Assembly: GCF_009905605.1 (NCBI RefSeq)
Contig: NZ_JAAAKZ010000003.1
Coordinates: forward strand, 744,001 to 808,000
Source of the DNA: Runella sp. CRIBMP
Lineage (GTDB): Bacteria > Bacteroidota > Bacteroidia > Cytophagales > Spirosomataceae
Reading direction: 5' to 3'
Length of the DNA stretch: 64,000 bases
This document shows positions 7,735 to 16,939 of this stretch, piece by piece. Within the stretch, counting starts at the first letter, position 1, and every line of letters starts with the position of its first letter. The translations under genes were made by a program, and so were the position numbers. The notes under the pieces were generated by a model. It was not told where the DNA came from and searched no databases. It saw nothing but the letters and a program-made list of their open reading frames with translations.

Positions 7735-8934
7735 TTAAATGTGTACAAAAGTATTCAATAGCCAACCAATTGACTCTTTAACAGGTGTATAATAGACAGG
7801 ACTCATCCAGGCATAGTCACCCTTAAAATAATAGGTTGGAAAAAAAAAGGATATAGAAACCGCCGTTATTATAACATTCTTCACAAAAACGGGGCTCTCG
7901 GTCTTGTGAAGCATTTTTAAGGAAATAAACAGGAGCGGGAATATTAAGGTTAAACTTTTGGTTGTGTCAAGAATACTGAACGACACTACCAGTGCTCCTA
8001 AAAAAGTGATAAATGCCAACAAAAACCATTTGAAATCTTTACTTAGGCGACTTTGATAGGCATATACTACAAAAAGGATGAGAAACAGCCAATATCCTTC
8101 AAAGGGGAGCCACATTCCCAATGGTATATGATTAAACTGTTCGTAAAGGCACCAGAAATAATCGGCTCCTGTGCTTCGAGGGTGTAATTTATATGACTCT
8201 GTTCCTTTGATAAAATGGGTAAACAAATAATATCTGACCCCAAAATAAAGGAAGAGATTGACGATATAAACCAACGAGAATGCATTGAATTTCTTAGGAA
8301 TGTACAACTTCCACCATAATAGCAAGATTGGTGAAAATAGGAGCATGCGCTCGTCAGACCAGAATCCTAATAACAAACTCAAAAACAACACAGGGAGGTT
8401 TCTGGTAACAACGACCAATAGTGTGAAAAAATAAGCGAATGGAATCAGCCAAGTAGAAACATCCCAAAAGAAATCCTTCCCTAAAAAGATAAAACTAAAG
8501 CCAAGGCAGAAATAACTCGAAACTAGTTTGTCGGCCGTAATTTCGTACGCTAGCTTAAGTACAAGATAAAAAAAGGTGATGCCAAATATATGTTCAATCA
8601 AGGTGAGTAAACCAACTACCCGTATCTTGTGCGTGGTGTCTAAGATTCCCGCAATCAATACAGGGGTGAGTCTATATTGTTTATTGTGCTCATTGGTCCC
8701 CAATCTTTCTTTATTTTCACCGAATGGGTCTTTTACTTTTTGGTGAATAAAATCCCAAGAATAGTCGTGGTATTTAAGGTTTGAAAAGTAATAGTAATGA
8801 GGAAACGAGAAAAACAACACCAACAAAAAAGAAACAGCCGTAACTCTGATTTTCCAAAATTTACCAACCAATAGGTACGAAGAAACCAGACTGTCGCTTC
8901 GTGCTATCAGAGATGATAAATAGGTTTGAATCAT
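7735..8934 (-). CDS. Polytopic membrane protein (GT-C-like), inserted in the nuo operon
   Basis: This 399-residue protein is not a complex I subunit. It has about 10 hydrophobic helices and a soluble loop near the N-terminus (about 52-95: KYHDYSWDF, KDPFGENKERL), followed by many aromatic residues. The layout resembles GT-C-type glycosyltransferases or lipid-linked-sugar membrane enzymes from surface-glycan loci, but no catalytic motif is certain. The gene is visibly more AT-rich than nuoL and nuoM on either side, which suggests later insertion. It lies in the same orientation, so it could be cotranscribed with nuo. The function is unknown. Confidence 0.75.
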   Translation of the reverse strand: MIQTYLSSLIARSDSLVSSYLLVGKFWKIRVTAVSFLLVLFFSFPHYYYFSNLKYHDYSWDFIHQKVKDPFGENKERLGTNEHNKQYRLTPVLIAGILDTTHKIRVVGLLTLIEHIFGITFFYLVLKLAYEITADKLVSSYFCLGFSFIFLGKDFFWDVSTWLIPFAYFFTLLVVVTRNLPVLFLSLLLGFWSDERMLLFSPILLLWWKLYIPKKFNAFSLVYIVNLFLYFGVRYYLFTHFIKGTESYKLHPRSTGADYFWCLYEQFNHIPLGMWLPFEGYWLFLILFVVYAYQSRLSKDFKWFLLAFITFLGALVVSFSILDTTKSLTLIFPLLFISLKMLHKTESPVFVKNVIITAVSISFFFPTYYFKGDYAWMSPVYYTPVKESIGWLLNTFVHI

Positions 8935-8991
8935 TGCAATTGCGTTTTTAACTGTTTATAGCCCTTCGTTAGATTTCAGAAGAAGAAAATC

Positions 8992-10902
8992 TTACTTCAA
9001 CAAAAGATTCCAAGCTAAAATCACCAAAATACCAAGAACCATGGCAAAAACATAAAAGCCTGTTTCTCCCGTTTGTAACAAACGCAGACGCCCCGACAGG
9101 AACTGTACCAAACGGCCCGTGCCGTTTACCACCAAATCAATCAGGAATTCACCGAAGCTATACAGCAGGTCTGATAACTTGCGCATGGGGTTGACAAACA
9201 CAGCTTCGTAGAATTCGTCGACGTAATACTTGTTCTGTAAAACCTTGGGGAAGCCAGTTACGTCTTTGTCGGCGGCAGGAACTACTTTTTTGCTCATAAA
9301 AATATTATAAGCAAACAAAATAGACAAGACCGCTGCCCCTACCGATACGCCCATCAGGATATACTCGGTAGAATGCTCCAAATGGCCTTCAAACAAATCA
9401 GGGTTGACCTGCTTTGACAGATCAAACAGCGGGGCCATAAAATGCGCCAGCGATTCTCCGCCGCCCAATACATGAGGAATGTTTAACAAACCACCTGCGG
9501 CTGACAATACCGCCAGAATAATCAGTGGAATGGTCATCGTTGCGGGTGACTCGTGCAGGTGATGCTTCTGGTCGTGGGTACCACGGAACTCTCCAAAGAA
9601 CGTCACAAACAGCAAACGAAACATGTAAAAAGCGGTCATCATTGAGGTAAACAAGCCAATTCCCCACATGATTTGATTGTGCTCAAATACGTGCGCTAAA
9701 ATTTCGTCTTTTGAGAAAAAACCCGAAAGTGGGAAGATTCCGGAAATAGCCAAAGTGGCAATTAAAAATGTCCAGAACGTGACGGGAAGGTGCTTACGCA
9801 AACCACCCATGTTACGAATGTCTTGCTCGTCAGACATGGCGTGAATCACGCTTCCTGCGCCCAAAAACAAAAGGGCTTTGAAAAATGCGTGCGTCATAAC
9901 GTGGAACATTGCCGAGGTATAAGCGCCTACGCCCAACGCGAGAAACATGTAGCCTAATTGACTAACGGTTGAGTAAGCCAGCACTTTTTTAATATCGTTT
10001 TGGTATAAACCTATAGAGGCTGCCACTACCGCAGTCAACAATCCAATGCCTCCTACCACGCCCAGTGTAGCTGGCGCAAGCGAATACAACACGTTGGAAC
10101 GAATCACCATGTAAATCCCCGCCGTCACCATCGTAGCGGCGTGAATCAGGGCTGATACGGGCGTTGGGCCAGCCATTGCATCAGGCAACCATGTATAAAG
10201 AGGTATTTGGGCTGATTTTCCCATTGCACCTACGAAGAGCAAAGCCGTAATGGTTACAATGATGGTGTCGTTGATGCTAAAACTACCGTTGGCAGCTTTG
10301 GCAAAAACTTCAAGGTATTCTACTGAGCCAAAGGTTTGGATAATCATGAAAATACCCAACAAAAAGCCTAAGTCACCGATGCGGTTCATGATAAAGGCTT
10401 TGCGGGCAGCGTTGTTGTAATTGGTCACTTTGTTCCAAAAACCAATCAATAAATAAGAACAAAGTCCTACTCCTTCCCAACCAATAAACATGATGACGTA
10501 GTTGGAACCCATCACGAGCAATAGCATGAAGAACAAAAATAAGTTGAGGAAGGCAAAAAACTTCCCGAACCCTTCGTCGTGATGCATATAACCCATTGAA
10601 TAGATGTGAATCAATGAACCTACGCCCGTAACGACCATGAGCATCAAAAGCGATAGCTGGTCTATTTGGAAGGCAAAAGGAATGGTGAGCTGGCCAATGG
10701 AAATCCAGTCAAAAAGTTTTACCACCTGTGGTTGACCATCAAAGGCGCTCCACGCTAAAATTGAAATGGCAAACGCGCCGAGCGATGCCGCCGAGCCGAT
10801 AACGCCTGCAAGGCTTTTTGGAACATGACGAAATCCAATCCCATTGATGATAAAACCAATGAGCGGCAAAAGAGGTATTAAAAAAAGTAAGGATGAGTTC
10901 AT
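8992..10902 (-). CDS. nuoL: NADH-quinone oxidoreductase subunit L
   Basis: This is the largest antiporter-like proton-pumping subunit, 636 residues with about 16 helices including the C-terminal lateral-helix region. Hallmarks are GWEGVGLCSYLLIGFW with the key glutamate, GKSAQIPLYTWLPDAMAGPTP with the key lysine, and the conserved VSALIHAATMVTAG. It lies 65 bases downstream of nuoK and upstream of the inserted membrane-protein gene. Confidence 0.96.
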   Translation of the reverse strand: MNSSLLFLIPLLPLIGFIINGIGFRHVPKSLAGVIGSAASLGAFAISILAWSAFDGQPQVVKLFDWISIGQLTIPFAFQIDQLSLLMLMVVTGVGSLIHIYSMGYMHHDEGFGKFFAFLNLFLFFMLLLVMGSNYVIMFIGWEGVGLCSYLLIGFWNKVTNYNNAARKAFIMNRIGDLGFLLGIFMIIQTFGSVEYLEVFAKAANGSFSINDTIIVTITALLFVGAMGKSAQIPLYTWLPDAMAGPTPVSALIHAATMVTAGIYMVIRSNVLYSLAPATLGVVGGIGLLTAVVAASIGLYQNDIKKVLAYSTVSQLGYMFLALGVGAYTSAMFHVMTHAFFKALLFLGAGSVIHAMSDEQDIRNMGGLRKHLPVTFWTFLIATLAISGIFPLSGFFSKDEILAHVFEHNQIMWGIGLFTSMMTAFYMFRLLFVTFFGEFRGTHDQKHHLHESPATMTIPLIILAVLSAAGGLLNIPHVLGGGESLAHFMAPLFDLSKQVNPDLFEGHLEHSTEYILMGVSVGAAVLSILFAYNIFMSKKVVPAADKDVTGFPKVLQNKYYVDEFYEAVFVNPMRKLSDLLYSFGEFLIDLVVNGTGRLVQFLSGRLRLLQTGETGFYVFAMVLGILVILAWNLLLK

Positions 10903-10967
10903 AAATTGCTCAATTTGAGAATTTAAAAATTTGAAAATAGCCGATGTCGTATCTCCAAATCAGAAAA

Positions 10968-11312
10968 TTACCACTTCAACTTGTTCAGGAATCCAATATC
11001 AATAGTACGCGTATTGCGATAAATCATTACGATAATAGCCAACCCTACGGCTACTTCGGCCGCGGCTACCGCCATAATAAAAAAGACAAAAACCTGACCT
11101 ACGGGGTCGGATTTATAGGTCGAAAAAGCAATAAGCAACAGGTTGACGGCATTGAGCATCAATTCGATACTCATGAAAATAATAAGCGCATTACGACGGG
11201 TCAATACACCCACAATACCGATGATAAACAAAGTCGTTGCTAACAGAACGTAGTTTTGTAAAGGGATAGATTGAACAACGTCGGGAATTGACGGGGTAGC
11301 TAATGGGAACAT
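10968..11312 (-). CDS. nuoK: NADH-quinone oxidoreductase subunit K
   Basis: NuoK is a three-helix membrane subunit of complex I. The essential glutamate is seen in [14 protein letters not shown], and a second acidic residue in [12 protein letters not shown]. The protein is 114 residues here, a little longer than the usual ~100 because of an N-terminal extension ([15 protein letters not shown]). A Met further in could also serve as start, but the promoter at 11370-11399 fits the longer form. It is first in this partial nuo operon; nuoA-J are not in the window. Confidence 0.93.
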   Translation of the reverse strand: MFPLATPSIPDVVQSIPLQNYVLLATTLFIIGIVGVLTRRNALIIFMSIELMLNAVNLLLIAFSTYKSDPVGQVFVFFIMAVAAAEVAVGLAIIVMIYRNTRTIDIGFLNKLKW

Positions 11313-11369
11313 AGTGCAGTTAGGTCGAAAGAAGTCTTATTGGTCAACGAGGATTTTCCAAAAACGTGG

Positions 11370-11399
11370 CAAATTTACTGAATAATCGTACTTGCCCAA
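11370..11399 (-). promoter_or_regulatory. Bacteroidota-type promoter of the nuoK-L-x-M-N operon
   Basis: On the minus strand TTG (11399-11397), a 19-base spacer and TAAATTTG (11377-11370) match the TTG-N19-TAnnTTTG consensus. Predicted transcription starts near 11363, giving a ~50-base leader before nuoK. It indicates that this half of nuo is an independent transcription unit. Confidence 0.7.
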
Positions 11400-11491
11400 A
11401 TCCGAACTCCAAAAACTATGTCGACTCAGTCGAACCTTTTGGTAATTCCATCCTGCAATAGTACGGCAAGAATCAACAGGAATCAAAGATA

Positions 11492-12328
11492 TTAAGTGTT
11501 TTTACGCGAAGGGCCCATGATCCAACGTTTGAGTGTTTTTTGTAAATTACTGCCAAGCCACGCATCAAACAACTTGTCCCTTATGCCAGTAGGAGGTACT
11601 TTAGGAGCACTTTCGGTGTTGGCTGACAGCACTAAATGAAAGCTACGGCTGTCTGCCCCACTGTATTTTTTTCCTCCCCGAACGAATTGTGTATTAAAAA
11701 AATCGACAAATAAAGGCAGGTGTTCAAAGCCTAGCTCAGAAAAACGCTGAAGCCACCACTCACGCTGACGAACGGTTTGGTGCAGATTTATGCCGTTTAC
11801 AATATCGTCGACTGTAGCAATACTCATAATCCAAAGACCGTGATTGGCCAAATGTTTTTTAACATGGCGCGCCACGGCCTCTATTTTATCCTCAGAAATA
11901 TGCTCCATCAGCTCCCACGATGTGATCAAATCAAAGGCAATAGGCGTTTTGCTTTCGCCAGTTTGGACAGAAACCGTAAAATCGGCGGTAACATCACAGG
12001 TGAAAAGATTGCCGGGAATAGTAGCCCACTCGGCTCGTTTGAATTTTTTTGAATAATCACTTCCGTCCAATCCAACGGCTAAACAACCATCGTCTAAGCA
12101 ATCTTTTACAAACCCTCCACCTGCACAGCCAATGTCTAATATTTTTAGAGGTGCAGGATAGGAATAGAAAATTTGGTAGATTTTTTGATTGAAACGATAA
12201 TTTTTGCTGTTGTCACGAGCGGTTCCCCAAGGCATCAGGTGGTCGGGAGAGTCAAATGCAATGGGTTTTTGGGCCTCAACGATAATACGGGAAAACTCTG
12301 TAAACTTAAAGGCAGTTGGGCTGGACAT
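11492..12328 (-). CDS. Class I SAM-dependent methyltransferase
   Basis: This 278-residue protein has a Rossmann-type methyltransferase core. Motif I is KILDIGCAGGGFVKDC (about residues 59-74), followed by the acidic loop GLDGSDY. The post-II motif FDLITSWELMEHI and the helix ARHVKKHLANHGLWIMSI also fit the Methyltransf_23/11 group. It has an extra C-terminal ~80 residues. As the last gene of the glycan operon, it probably O-methylates a sugar or lipid-linked glycan; the substrate is inferred only from context. Confidence 0.85.
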   Translation of the reverse strand: MSSPTAFKFTEFSRIIVEAQKPIAFDSPDHLMPWGTARDNSKNYRFNQKIYQIFYSYPAPLKILDIGCAGGGFVKDCLDDGCLAVGLDGSDYSKKFKRAEWATIPGNLFTCDVTADFTVSVQTGESKTPIAFDLITSWELMEHISEDKIEAVARHVKKHLANHGLWIMSIATVDDIVNGINLHQTVRQREWWLQRFSELGFEHLPLFVDFFNTQFVRGGKKYSGADSRSFHLVLSANTESAPKVPPTGIRDKLFDAWLGSNLQKTLKRWIMGPSRKNT

Positions 12329-12393
12329 GGAGTGGAAAATTAGTGAATAAAGTAAAATCAGGCTTGTGGACTTTGGTTGTTAATTCAAAAATG

Positions 12394-13935
12394 TCATTTG
12401 ATACGATTGGAAATTTTGCTGCTAATGAGTTTTATATCATGCACTTTAAGCAAAAGATTGCTCCCAATATATACAAAACTGGCAACCGTAATAAGGAGGA
12501 ACCCCACAAAAAAACTCTTTATTTTATCGTAATCAAATACTTCTCCCCAATAATTATTCAAGCTCCATACTACACCTGTTCCTACCAATAATGCCAATGT
12601 GATTTTAGCGATTTCCCTTAATTCATACAGACCCAAATAAACCCTTTTCCAGTACCAAACGGTTAGGATAGGAACAAGCGACATCAGAAAATTATGAACA
12701 AATACCTGAAGCATAACTCCGTTGAAGCCAAGTGTACGGATGGTTGCGTAGCCGATTAAAGCCGAAATAACGTGTATCACACTCCAATAATAATATAATA
12801 TCTCCGGACGTACGACGCTGACCGCCAATTTACGATAAATCATATAAGGCCCTGACCAAATCATGGAAAGGAAAAAGATACACAACAATTCGTAAACCGC
12901 CGTTACATCATGAGAATTAAACTTAGCGCCTCCCCATAATGTCCAAAGAAGGTATTTTCCACCTGCCCAAAATGGCAACAAAATCATAAATCCGATGAAA
13001 AAGGAGAAATTCAGGTTTTTAGAAACAAAGGCTTTGATAGATTGCCCGTTGTTTTGATTTAGTAGCCGATTGATTTCATTGAAAAAAACGGTGCTGATGG
13101 GCAGCATAAACACACTGGCAACTTTTCCATAAATTATTTCGGCATAACGATAAATGGCAAAACTGCCAGGAGGCAGGAGCGATAGGGCAGCGTTGAAGAG
13201 AAATATATACAGTTGTACACTTACCATATATGTAGAAGTAGCCGATAGTGTACGTACTAGATCTCGCAAGGGGAAATAAGGATTTCGCAGTAGCCATGAA
13301 TGCTGATAACCTATTTGCCGTAAATAATAAATGGTTGTAAAAAACTGAGCTAAAACACTGATAAACAGGCCTAATATTAGGCTCGTTACGTTTTCTGAAG
13401 TTCCCCAGACGACCAAAATTAATATATTGGTAATCAGAGAAATCGTGTTGGTAAACTCTACCTTTCCGTAAATGTTTTCGGCATTGAGCAATCCTTGGAA
13501 CAAATTAGTGGCTATCTGAATGGGCATCAAAAATCCCGTAATGCAATAGATTTGCCAAATTCCCCATTTTGTCTCTTCTGTAAAACCAGGAACTAATAAA
13601 TTGATGATGCCCGTTCCACTTGCGACAAATACCAAAGTCAACAAAAGCGCAATACCTGTCATGTAATTACAGAGTGTGGCAATAATTGACATGGCAGCGT
13701 TCTTTCCAGCTTCTTGTTTGACTCGGTGGTAGCGAGAAACAACGATTTCGATCAACTGTCCTGTATTGACAAAACGCGAAACGGCAGTTCCCAATAATGA
13801 CGCCGCAAAAAATGCTTCGACCTGCGCAGATGTACCAAAGATGTACACCGTCAGCGTCGAAACAGCTACGTTCAGAATGATATTAAGGGTGTTTAGGCTA
13901 AATAAAACACCTATGTTTCGATAGTCAAGCGACAA
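12394..13935 (-). CDS. MurJ/Wzx-like lipid-linked glycan flippase (MVF/MOP superfamily)
   Basis: This 513-residue protein has 13-14 predicted helices. Its N-terminal region (VSTLTVYIFGTSAQVEAFFAAS) resembles the MurJ/MviN branch of the MOP exporter superfamily, to which the peptidoglycan precursor and O-antigen flippases belong. In a glycan operon the likely job is moving a lipid-linked oligosaccharide across the inner membrane. The essential-gene MurJ itself is usually elsewhere in the chromosome, so this is more likely the operon's own flippase. It lies 15 bases downstream of the GT-C-like gene. Confidence 0.8.
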   Translation of the reverse strand: MSLDYRNIGVLFSLNTLNIILNVAVSTLTVYIFGTSAQVEAFFAASLLGTAVSRFVNTGQLIEIVVSRYHRVKQEAGKNAAMSIIATLCNYMTGIALLLTLVFVASGTGIINLLVPGFTEETKWGIWQIYCITGFLMPIQIATNLFQGLLNAENIYGKVEFTNTISLITNILILVVWGTSENVTSLILGLFISVLAQFFTTIYYLRQIGYQHSWLLRNPYFPLRDLVRTLSATSTYMVSVQLYIFLFNAALSLLPPGSFAIYRYAEIIYGKVASVFMLPISTVFFNEINRLLNQNNGQSIKAFVSKNLNFSFFIGFMILLPFWAGGKYLLWTLWGGAKFNSHDVTAVYELLCIFFLSMIWSGPYMIYRKLAVSVVRPEILYYYWSVIHVISALIGYATIRTLGFNGVMLQVFVHNFLMSLVPILTVWYWKRVYLGLYELREIAKITLALLVGTGVVWSLNNYWGEVFDYDKIKSFFVGFLLITVASFVYIGSNLLLKVHDIKLISSKISNRIK

Positions 13936-13950
13936 AGCAAAAGAAACGGT

Positions 13951-15615
13951 TTATGGATTGACAGTAATAATGGAATTTGTATGGTATAATTTAGGCTTAT
14001 CGCCCATTTGTAGCCATTCGATTTGGGCATTTATCATCGAAATATGACAGTCGTATACTTCTGCTTCCAGCCCTTTTTTAAAATAACGCCGCTGTTGCAG
14101 TATCGCAAGCCAATCATTGCGAGTCGATGAAGTAGGAAATACATAACGACGGGAACCATGGCTTAGTACGGCGTAGAAAGCTTCTTTGGAAGAAGAGGGA
14201 AATTGGAAATAAGCTTCTTTAAGCAACCAATAATTTCCACATACAACTTTATCTACTTTTGTTTCTTCGTTGCGTTCACATTGGGGCGTTGGTTTAAACT
14301 TCAGAACGGTAGCGCTTTTGAGCTGTCGCGCTAGATCATACCGCAAAGGTACAACGTACAATCCTGTTTGATGGGCTTTAAGGGTTGTTTCTCCAAAACG
14401 AGGAGTGCCGTCTATGGTATATACATCTAGTTGATTGTGCAAAAAATTATAATAATTGGCTACGGTCATCCATTCAGTAGTAAGCCGTAAGCCAATATCT
14501 CTAAAATAACTCAAACCCGTTATCACTCCGATGACCATCCAAGAAAAAAAAGAAAGCCACCGACTGAGACTGAACGTAATCAGCCGAAAGCACATCAAAA
14601 AACTCAGAGCCATAGCTAAAGAGGAATAATGCCGATAGCGGCCTCCGATGATGATACTCATGCCCTTCTCTGCCCGAAACAATGCCGCAGATAGCGCCGT
14701 CAGGAAAATGAAAACCATTATGGATAGCAGGACTAGTGCTGCGCGGTCGTTATTTTTTATATAATTCCTCAGCATTAAAAAGGTTATGATTACTACTAGG
14801 CAGCCTGCTGATACTGCCATGATTTGACCGCCAAGTCCACCAATGAGTGCTGCATAAGACCCGATAAAAGCAAAAAAATTTAAAGGGACTAATGCCAAAT
14901 TGCTGAATTCGAATGTCCCCGAAACGGGGTGTTGGCTCAAAATATAAAAGTAGCCTAAGCAACTGATTGATCCCGCCAAGAGCCAAGTAAGGTATTGACT
15001 TAAAGGTCGTTGGTGCATAAACAAAATAAAGACCCCAACTGGCCAAATCATCATGCCGCTTCCATTACTGAACTGCGCTAAAATAGCCAATGGAATAGCA
15101 CCGAACCATTGCTTTGGGTTGGCCAATAAAAAGATGGAAAGGGTGACAGGAATTAAAACCCAAATATTGGACCATACAGCCATCGCCCAAAAGGTAGTGG
15201 GCGAGTATTGAGGGTTAAGAAAAGCCAACACCACTAAAAAAAAATACACAGGAGGAAAACGTAGAGATGGCCGAAACAGCGTATAAAGCAATCCCAACTC
15301 CAGAAATGATAAAAAATTGCCCGCCAAAATAATACCACGAAAACTGACGTGCCCAGTCAGTTCATAACTTAACCACCCCGCTATTCTTGTCATGATGATA
15401 ATGTGTTCGCTATGCGGCAGAAACAACGATTTGAATTTAGTCCAAGCGTCGGCTTTTTCGTAGGTTAGCAGGTAGCCTAAAATCGCATCGTAGTCATCAA
15501 TATAGGGAACATCCACCGCGTGGAGGTTTAGATAATAGAAATACCATCCTAAGTAAAGTGCGACCAGCAGGAGGAGCCAATAAAAACCAGTAGAGGAGGA
15601 TTTTTGTAAATACAC
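13951..15615 (-). CDS. Polytopic GT-C-like membrane protein of the glycan operon
   Basis: This 554-residue protein has about 11 hydrophobic helices followed by a soluble C-terminal ~150 residues. After the first helix the lumenal loop carries VDVPYIDDYDAIL, and shortly after comes LFLPHSEHIIIMTRI. This acidic-pair plus EH pattern is seen in uncharacterised membrane proteins of bacterial surface-polysaccharide loci that look like GT-C glycosyltransferases. It would act on the periplasmic side with a lipid-linked donor. The assignment is by topology and motif only, and the substrate is unknown. Confidence 0.7.
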   Translation of the reverse strand: MYLQKSSSTGFYWLLLLVALYLGWYFYYLNLHAVDVPYIDDYDAILGYLLTYEKADAWTKFKSLFLPHSEHIIIMTRIAGWLSYELTGHVSFRGIILAGNFLSFLELGLLYTLFRPSLRFPPVYFFLVVLAFLNPQYSPTTFWAMAVWSNIWVLIPVTLSIFLLANPKQWFGAIPLAILAQFSNGSGMMIWPVGVFILFMHQRPLSQYLTWLLAGSISCLGYFYILSQHPVSGTFEFSNLALVPLNFFAFIGSYAALIGGLGGQIMAVSAGCLVVIITFLMLRNYIKNNDRAALVLLSIMVFIFLTALSAALFRAEKGMSIIIGGRYRHYSSLAMALSFLMCFRLITFSLSRWLSFFSWMVIGVITGLSYFRDIGLRLTTEWMTVANYYNFLHNQLDVYTIDGTPRFGETTLKAHQTGLYVVPLRYDLARQLKSATVLKFKPTPQCERNEETKVDKVVCGNYWLLKEAYFQFPSSSKEAFYAVLSHGSRRYVFPTSSTRNDWLAILQQRRYFKKGLEAEVYDCHISMINAQIEWLQMGDKPKLYHTNSIITVNP

Positions 15616-15642
15616 AAGCGTACTATTACACGTTTTTATGAA

Positions 15643-16116
15643 TTATTGAGCTAAAATCCATTCTGCAAACTCGCGCACGGCCCCGTCGCCGCCTCGGCTT
15701 TGGAGCAATAAAATGTTAGGAATTTTTTTGACGGATGCCCTTGCATTGGCAGGGCAGGCTGGCAAACCTACGGCTTTCAATAACTCCAGACAATTAATAT
15801 CATCTCCAACGTAGGCAACCTCGGACAAGGTAATGCCCATTTCGGCACAGATTTGCTCCGCAACAGCCAATTTTCCCCCATCCCGTTTTCCCTGAAACAA
15901 ATAATCGGCCTTCATCTTTGCCGCACGACGCACCACAATTTGAGTATTTTCGGAAGTAATAATCCCCGTTTTGATGCCCGCATTACGGAGCAGTTCAAAC
16001 GCCATTCCATCGTAAGTATGGAAACGTTTAAATTCATCACCGCTTTCGGTGTAGTACATACTTCCGTCCGTCAATACACCGTCTACGTCGGTCAAAAATA
16101 ATTTAATGTCATTCAT
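15643..16116 (-). CDS. KdsC-like HAD phosphatase (probable nonulosonate 9-phosphate phosphatase)
   Basis: This is a 157-residue cap-less (C0) HAD hydrolase. Motif I, LTDVDGVLTDG, contains the nucleophile Asp10 and acid Asp12; ITSEN is motif II; and VGDDINCLELL is motif IV with the metal-binding aspartates. C0 HADs include Kdo-8-phosphate phosphatase KdsC and the KDN-9-phosphate phosphatase of Bacteroides. Next to a NeuB-type synthase and not KdsA, the second activity is more likely. I start it at 16116; an in-frame ATG at 16152 would overlap the SDR gene and add a non-conserved extension. Confidence 0.85.
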   Translation of the reverse strand: MNDIKLFLTDVDGVLTDGSMYYTESGDEFKRFHTYDGMAFELLRNAGIKTGIITSENTQIVVRRAAKMKADYLFQGKRDGGKLAVAEQICAEMGITLSEVAYVGDDINCLELLKAVGLPACPANARASVKKIPNILLLQSRGGDGAVREFAEWILAQ

Positions 16117-16129
16117 TTTATGTTGTTGA

Positions 16130-16936
16130 TTACCAAGCGGTCCACCCTCCATCTACCATTAGTACTGAACCTGTCATGTACGTAGACTCATCTGAAGCCA
16201 ATAAAGTAAAAGGCCCGCGCAGTTCTTCACGGTTGGCCATGCGTTGCAATGGCGATAGTTTGGCAAAATTGGTTAAGAAAGCTTCGTCGTGGTTATTGAA
16301 AATCCCGTGAGGGACTACGGCGTTGCACCTAATGTTGTTTTTGGCGTAAAAAGTGGCAATGTAACGCGTAAAATTAGGAATAAACGATTTGGAAGCGATG
16401 TAATCAATGGGTTTGTAGTTTTGCGTACCCTGCCCAAAATCGTATAAATCCTGATTGGGAGCCACTACTGAGTAAGTGGAAGCCACGTTGATGATGTTGC
16501 CGTAGCCCTGAGCCAACATCTGGCGGCAAGCGGCTTGGGTCACGATGATAGTGCCCGTTAAGTTTACATCTACCGACCGCCGCAGTAGGTCAAGCGGATA
16601 ATTTTCAAATCGACTTTGATTGACCTTCGACATACCCGTTTTGTCAAACTTGGCGTCAATCGCGGCGTTGTTGACCAAGACGTCAATGGTTCCGAAATGG
16701 GCTACGATTTTGGCGATTCCGTCGGCTACTTGTTGCTCGTTGGTAATGTCCATTTCAACTACGATAAAATCAGCCTCGTCAAAATGAGTATGCAGCCACG
16801 CTATGGTTTCGTAGTCAATCCGAACGTCGGTCCATGCTACTCGTGCACCTTCGTTCATATAGTGTGTGCAGATTTCTTTGCCAATCAGCCCGAAAGCGCC
16901 CGTGAATAAAATGGTTTTCCCCTTTAACTTTTGCAT
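16130..16936 (-). CDS. SDR-family oxidoreductase
   Basis: This 268-residue short-chain dehydrogenase carries the nucleotide-binding TGAFGLIG at 12-19, NNAA after strand 4, the catalytic serine in NVAST and the catalytic pair in YIASK. The C-terminal MVDGGWTAW is typical of classical SDRs. It lies 3 bases after the Gfo/Idh gene and just before the phosphatase, so it very likely belongs to the same sugar pathway. It may oxidise, reduce or epimerise a sugar precursor; SDRs of this kind sit next to CMP-sugar synthetase genes in flagellin glycosylation loci (PtmA type). The substrate is not known. Confidence 0.88.
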   Translation of the reverse strand: MQKLKGKTILFTGAFGLIGKEICTHYMNEGARVAWTDVRIDYETIAWLHTHFDEADFIVVEMDITNEQQVADGIAKIVAHFGTIDVLVNNAAIDAKFDKTGMSKVNQSRFENYPLDLLRRSVDVNLTGTIIVTQAACRQMLAQGYGNIINVASTYSVVAPNQDLYDFGQGTQNYKPIDYIASKSFIPNFTRYIATFYAKNNIRCNAVVPHGIFNNHDEAFLTNFAKLSPLQRMANREELRGPFTLLASDESTYMTGSVLMVDGGWTAW

Positions 16937-16939
16937 CGT

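Noticed and set aside
15643-16116. Reading the phosphatase as KdsC of the Kdo pathway
   Set aside because: The motifs alone cannot separate KdsC from KDN-9-phosphate phosphatase, but its neighbours are NeuB- and NeuA-like genes and no KdsA or KdsD is present.
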